Source of the DNA: Oscillospiraceae bacterium
Lineage (GTDB): Bacteria; Bacillota; Clostridia; Saccharofermentanales; Saccharofermentanaceae
Assembly: GCA_902795955.1 (NCBI GenBank)
Contig: CADBNJ010000020.1
Coordinates: forward strand, 1-8,288
DNA length: 8,288 nt
Direction of reading: 5' to 3'
A program made the translations under genes and the position numbers. Below the pieces are notes generated by a model. That model was not told where the DNA came from, searched no databases, and saw only the letters and a list, made by a program, of their open reading frames with translations. Shown here piece by piece: positions 6,335-8,288 of the stretch. The number at the start of each line of letters is the position of its first letter. The stretch's first letter is position 1.

Positions 6335-7147
6335 TCATTGCTCTCCACTCTTATCCTCCCTGCCGCATCTGCTGCAGATCCTGTCTCCAAGGTTCCTCGG
6401 AGCACCGCAGTACGGGCATTTCATCTTTGCCTCCTCCTCAGAAGACTGCGGAATGTCGAGAGGTCTGAGATTACCGGTCTGCACCGGTACATATACCGGT
6501 CTGACGTCATCCTCATCATGCCTGTTGCGGCCCGATGCCCATCGTGCGAAGCAGAACATAAACAAGAACAGCGTCAGCGGCAGTACCAGTACGGTTGCAA
6601 ACGACTGAACAGAACGTAATGCCTGCTCCGTAACAGCCGTGAAGTTAAGAACAATGTAAAATGACGACAGACATGTCAAAAGTCCGGGCATATACCACAT
6701 CTGCCGCGCGGCCTTGGCATTGGCCGTAAAAAGCAGCCATACCATCAAGAAATAACCCGACACAGTGAAAGCATATATCAGGATTGCCGGGCCGCTCATT
6801 TTCCGTCCGCTCACTATCATCTCGCTTATGCAGTTGATGACAATCCCCAGAGTAAGGATCACAAACAGTCCCCCAAGCATCCTGTTGGGAACACGAGCAA
6901 GTATAAATATCAGAAGGCCTGCCAGGATCAGCAGTTCTACCACGTGCAAAATGTTGGCGATCACCACAGGAAGTGATGAACTTGTGAAGACCGTCCCCGC
7001 ACCGATAATCTTTCCCAAGGCAAAAACGGCATCTTTGGCAATAAACCCGTAACAGAAGCAAAGAATTATGTTAAGCAATACTACGGTCTTATAAAGCCCG
7101 CTGCCCTTATCACTCTCTAATTCCTCATCGTTCGTATAATATGACAT
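6335..7147 (-). CDS. Six-helix membrane protein with one C-terminal zinc ribbon
   Basis: The 270-residue protein has the same plan as its downstream neighbour: an acidic N-terminus, about six helices (near 20-37, 60-84, 88-110, 118-141, 150-170 and 181-203), a basic/acidic linker, and a single zinc ribbon C244-x2-C247 with C258-x2-C261. Matching landmarks such as WYMPGLL here and WFFPGIL in the neighbour, and an Arg/Lys-Trp pair after the last helix in both, show that the two are paralogues. The function is unknown. The ATG at 7147 is chosen because AGAGGTG lies just upstream (GAGG at 7154-7157, 6 bases away). The open frame extends to a TTG at 7189, but that codon has no ribosome binding site and would fall at or before the predicted transcription start. 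It is probably the first gene of the operon ending with GH3. Confidence 0.82.
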   Translation of the reverse strand: MSYYTNDEELESDKGSGLYKTVVLLNIILCFCYGFIAKDAVFALGKIIGAGTVFTSSSLPVVIANILHVVELLILAGLLIFILARVPNRMLGGLFVILTLGIVINCISEMIVSGRKMSGPAILIYAFTVSGYFLMVWLLFTANAKAARQMWYMPGLLTCLSSFYIVLNFTAVTEQALRSVQSFATVLVLPLTLFLFMFCFARWASGRNRHDEDDVRPVYVPVQTGNLRPLDIPQSSEEEAKMKCPYCGAPRNLGDRICSRCGREDKSGEQ

Positions 7148-7192
7148 GATACACCTCTTCAGTGACCGGTCCTCACAAAAGTTTGACAACTA

Positions 7193-7198
7193 ATTATA
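7193..7198 (-). promoter_or_regulatory. Probable -10 box for the zinc-ribbon / GH3 operon
   Basis: A consensus TATAAT is read on the minus strand here, 45 bases before the ATG at 7147. The matching -35 would fall inside the terminator hairpin at about 7215-7221 and is a weak match to TTGACA, so the promoter may need an activator or may be weak. Confidence 0.45.
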
Positions 7199-7203
7199 AC
7201 TTA

Positions 7204-7242
7204 AAATGGCGCAAAATGCAGTCATTGCATCTTGCGCCATTT
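7204..7242 (-). terminator. Rho-independent terminator of the cell-wall-binding protein gene
   Basis: A 17-base stem, 7204-7220 with 7226-7242, encloses a 5-base loop. On the minus strand every position can pair because the one imperfect position (7215/7231) becomes a G-U pair; on the plus strand it is an A/C mismatch. The minus-strand 3' arm ends in a short U run with A residues opposite. It lies 39 bases after the stop of the gene that reads into it. Confidence 0.8.
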
Positions 7243-7281
7243 GTCAACTAAATGATCTTCCGGACCGTTTACGGTGATGCT

Positions 7282-8288
7282 TTACTTCATAGCACCTGAT
7301 CCGTCGAATTCATATGTCTTGCCGTCGATCACAAGAGATTCATTCGCAGCCATCCTGCCGTCTTCCTTGAAGTAATACCATTTCTTGCCGCTCTTAAGCC
7401 ACTTGCTGACATAAGCATCGCCGCCCTTGTTGAGATAGTACCAGTCATCTCCACACTGCTTCCATCCGGATTTCTGCATTGCACCCGATGAAGCGAAGAT
7501 GTAGAACTTACCGTCGATCTTCTGAACGCCTGTCACCATGAGTGCGGAATCCTTATCGAAGTAATACCATACTTTGCTGATCTGCTTCCATCCTTTTACG
7601 GCTCCGTTAGTCGTGAAGTAGTAGTACGAACCGTCTTCATTCTTATACCAGCCGCTGGCGAGCGCTCCCGATGACTTGAACCAGTAGAGCACACCGTCAA
7701 CCTTCTTAAGACCTTCTGCCATTACTCCCGTATCCGCCGCGAAATAATACCAAACCTTACTGATCTTCAGCCAGCCTGTCTGCAGAGCTCCGGACTTGTT
7801 CGCGTAGTACCATTCGCCGCCTTCGGATATCCATCCGGTCTGCATTGCACCTTTGGTGTCAAAGAAGTACATTGTGCCATCGATAGTTGCAAATCCCGTC
7901 GTCTTGTTGCCGTTGCTGTCGATGTAGTACCACTTGCCTGAGATCTTCACCCATTCATAGGTAACAGGGATCTGCTCACATGTTACTTTGATAACGAGAT
8001 CCGCTGCAGGCTGTGTTGTCTTATAGTTGCCGCTTGAATCAGCACTGAGAACTGTATCGTTTGCCTTTACGGAAGTGATCTTATAACCGGATACAGGTGT
8101 TACCTTGAAAGTGTACTCGTCGCCTTCATGTGCTGTCGTGCTTGCAGCAATACCGCTAACGGTTGCCATTGAAGAGTCGTAATCAAGGGATACTGTGTAA
8201 TTCTTCAGGATCTCCTTGAACACAGCTGTTACCGTCACGTTCTTTGCAGGCATCGTGAAAGTATTGCCGGATATTGCTGTACCGTCGA
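7282..8288 (-). CDS. Surface protein with InlB-B-like and cell-wall-binding repeats (3' part)
   Basis: The frame is open to the right edge, so the N-terminus, including any signal peptide and main domain, is missing; the Met at 8253 is internal. The first visible codons read DGTAISGNTFTMPAKNVTVTAVF, the typical end of a divergent InlB B-repeat. One more such repeat of about 75 residues follows (7972-8202). The last 220 residues are about eleven aromatic repeats of roughly 20 residues of the choline-/cell-wall-binding type. Such tails bind teichoic acid choline, other wall polymers or, in some enzymes, alpha-glucan, so the protein is expected to be secreted and held non-covalently on the cell surface. 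The missing N-terminal part could be a hydrolase, an adhesin or another repeat domain. The gene ends at a TAA at 7282-7284 and is followed by a strong terminator. Confidence 0.9.
   Translation of the reverse strand, partial: DGTAISGNTFTMPAKNVTVTAVFKEILKNYTVSLDYDSSMATVSGIAASTTAHEGDEYTFKVTPVSGYKITSVKANDTVLSADSSGNYKTTQPAADLVIKVTCEQIPVTYEWVKISGKWYYIDSNGNKTTGFATIDGTMYFFDTKGAMQTGWISEGGEWYYANKSGALQTGWLKISKVWYYFAADTGVMAEGLKKVDGVLYWFKSSGALASGWYKNEDGSYYYFTTNGAVKGWKQISKVWYYFDKDSALMVTGVQKIDGKFYIFASSGAMQKSGWKQCGDDWYYLNKGGDAYVSKWLKSGKKWYYFKEDGRMAANESLVIDGKTYEFDGSGAMK
7285..7953 (-). repeat. About eleven cell-wall/choline-binding-type repeats
   Basis: Two versions of a 20-residue unit alternate. One has the pattern GW..I...WYYF, as in GWLKISKVWYYF and GWKQISKVWYYF. 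The other has G...IDG..Y.F...GAM, as in GFATIDGTMYFFDTKGAMQT. The regular alternation and conserved aromatic residues are characteristic of a beta-hairpin solenoid with ligand sites between neighbouring units. The final unit ends the protein with a GAMK sequence. Confidence 0.9.
7972..8202 (-). repeat. Divergent InlB B-repeat (Flg_new-like) unit
   Basis: The encoded segment runs from NYTVSLDYDSS to IKVTCEQ. It contains EGDEYTFKVTPVSGYKITSV, which is the usual core of this beta-grasp-like repeat of Gram-positive surface proteins. The end of a preceding copy is visible from 8286 to about 8214. Confidence 0.75.

Noticed and set aside
6170..6619. 149-codon plus-strand open frame across the two zinc-ribbon genes
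   Set aside because: It overlaps both well supported minus-strand genes and has low-complexity Arg-rich composition typical of a shadow frame.
7148..7189. Extended start (TTG at 7189) for the first zinc-ribbon gene
   Set aside because: No ribosome binding site lies before the TTG, it falls next to the predicted -10 box, and the ATG at 7147 has a good site. The extra 14 residues look like leader sequence.
7285..7953. Regular repeats considered as a CRISPR or DNA tandem array
   Set aside because: The periodicity is at the protein level (about 60 bases with divergent DNA) and fits cell-wall-binding repeats; there are no identical repeats with unique spacers.

Overview
The window looks like chromosomal DNA from a low-to-medium GC Gram-positive bacterium of the class Clostridia, possibly a gut or rumen fibre user of the Lachnospiraceae/Oscillospiraceae type. 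The evidence is a perfect CIRCE operator in front of hrcA, strong AGGAGG-type ribosome binding sites, two lipoprotein signal peptides, cell-wall-binding repeats of the Firmicutes type and two plant-glycan glycosidases. The genus cannot be named from the sequence. No rRNA, tRNA, CRISPR array, transposase or phage gene was seen.

Layout from left to right: (1) 1-1157, minus strand, is the head of a heat-shock operon: promoter, CIRCE operator, hrcA, and then the ribosome binding site and first codon of the next gene (probably grpE) at the very edge. (2) 1195-1746, minus, is a small lipoprotein of unknown function. (3) 1747-1853 is a divergent intergenic region with a 5-6-5 inverted repeat that may be an operator. 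(4) 1854-3455, plus, is an apparently cytoplasmic glycoside hydrolase of family 43 type; it is the only plus-strand gene. (5) 3466-7147, minus, reads as one transcription unit of three genes: two paralogous six-helix membrane proteins with C-terminal zinc ribbons, then a surface lipoprotein glycoside hydrolase of family 3. The GH3 and GH43 genes converge with only 10 bases between their stops. (6) 7204-7242 is a strong hairpin terminator. (7) 7282-8288, minus, is the 3' part of a large surface protein with InlB-B-like repeats and about eleven cell-wall/choline-binding-type repeats, cut by the window edge.

How they may work together: HrcA binds CIRCE to repress its own chaperone operon. The GH3 lipoprotein probably trims beta-glucans or oligosaccharides at the cell surface, and the GH43 enzyme, which lacks a signal peptide, probably handles imported arabino/xylo-oligosaccharides; this division of labour is inference. 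The least understood part is the tandem pair of membrane zinc-ribbon proteins that appear to be co-transcribed with the GH3 gene. Apart from that pair and the orphan lipoprotein, the content belongs to known families and no clearly new system is evident.
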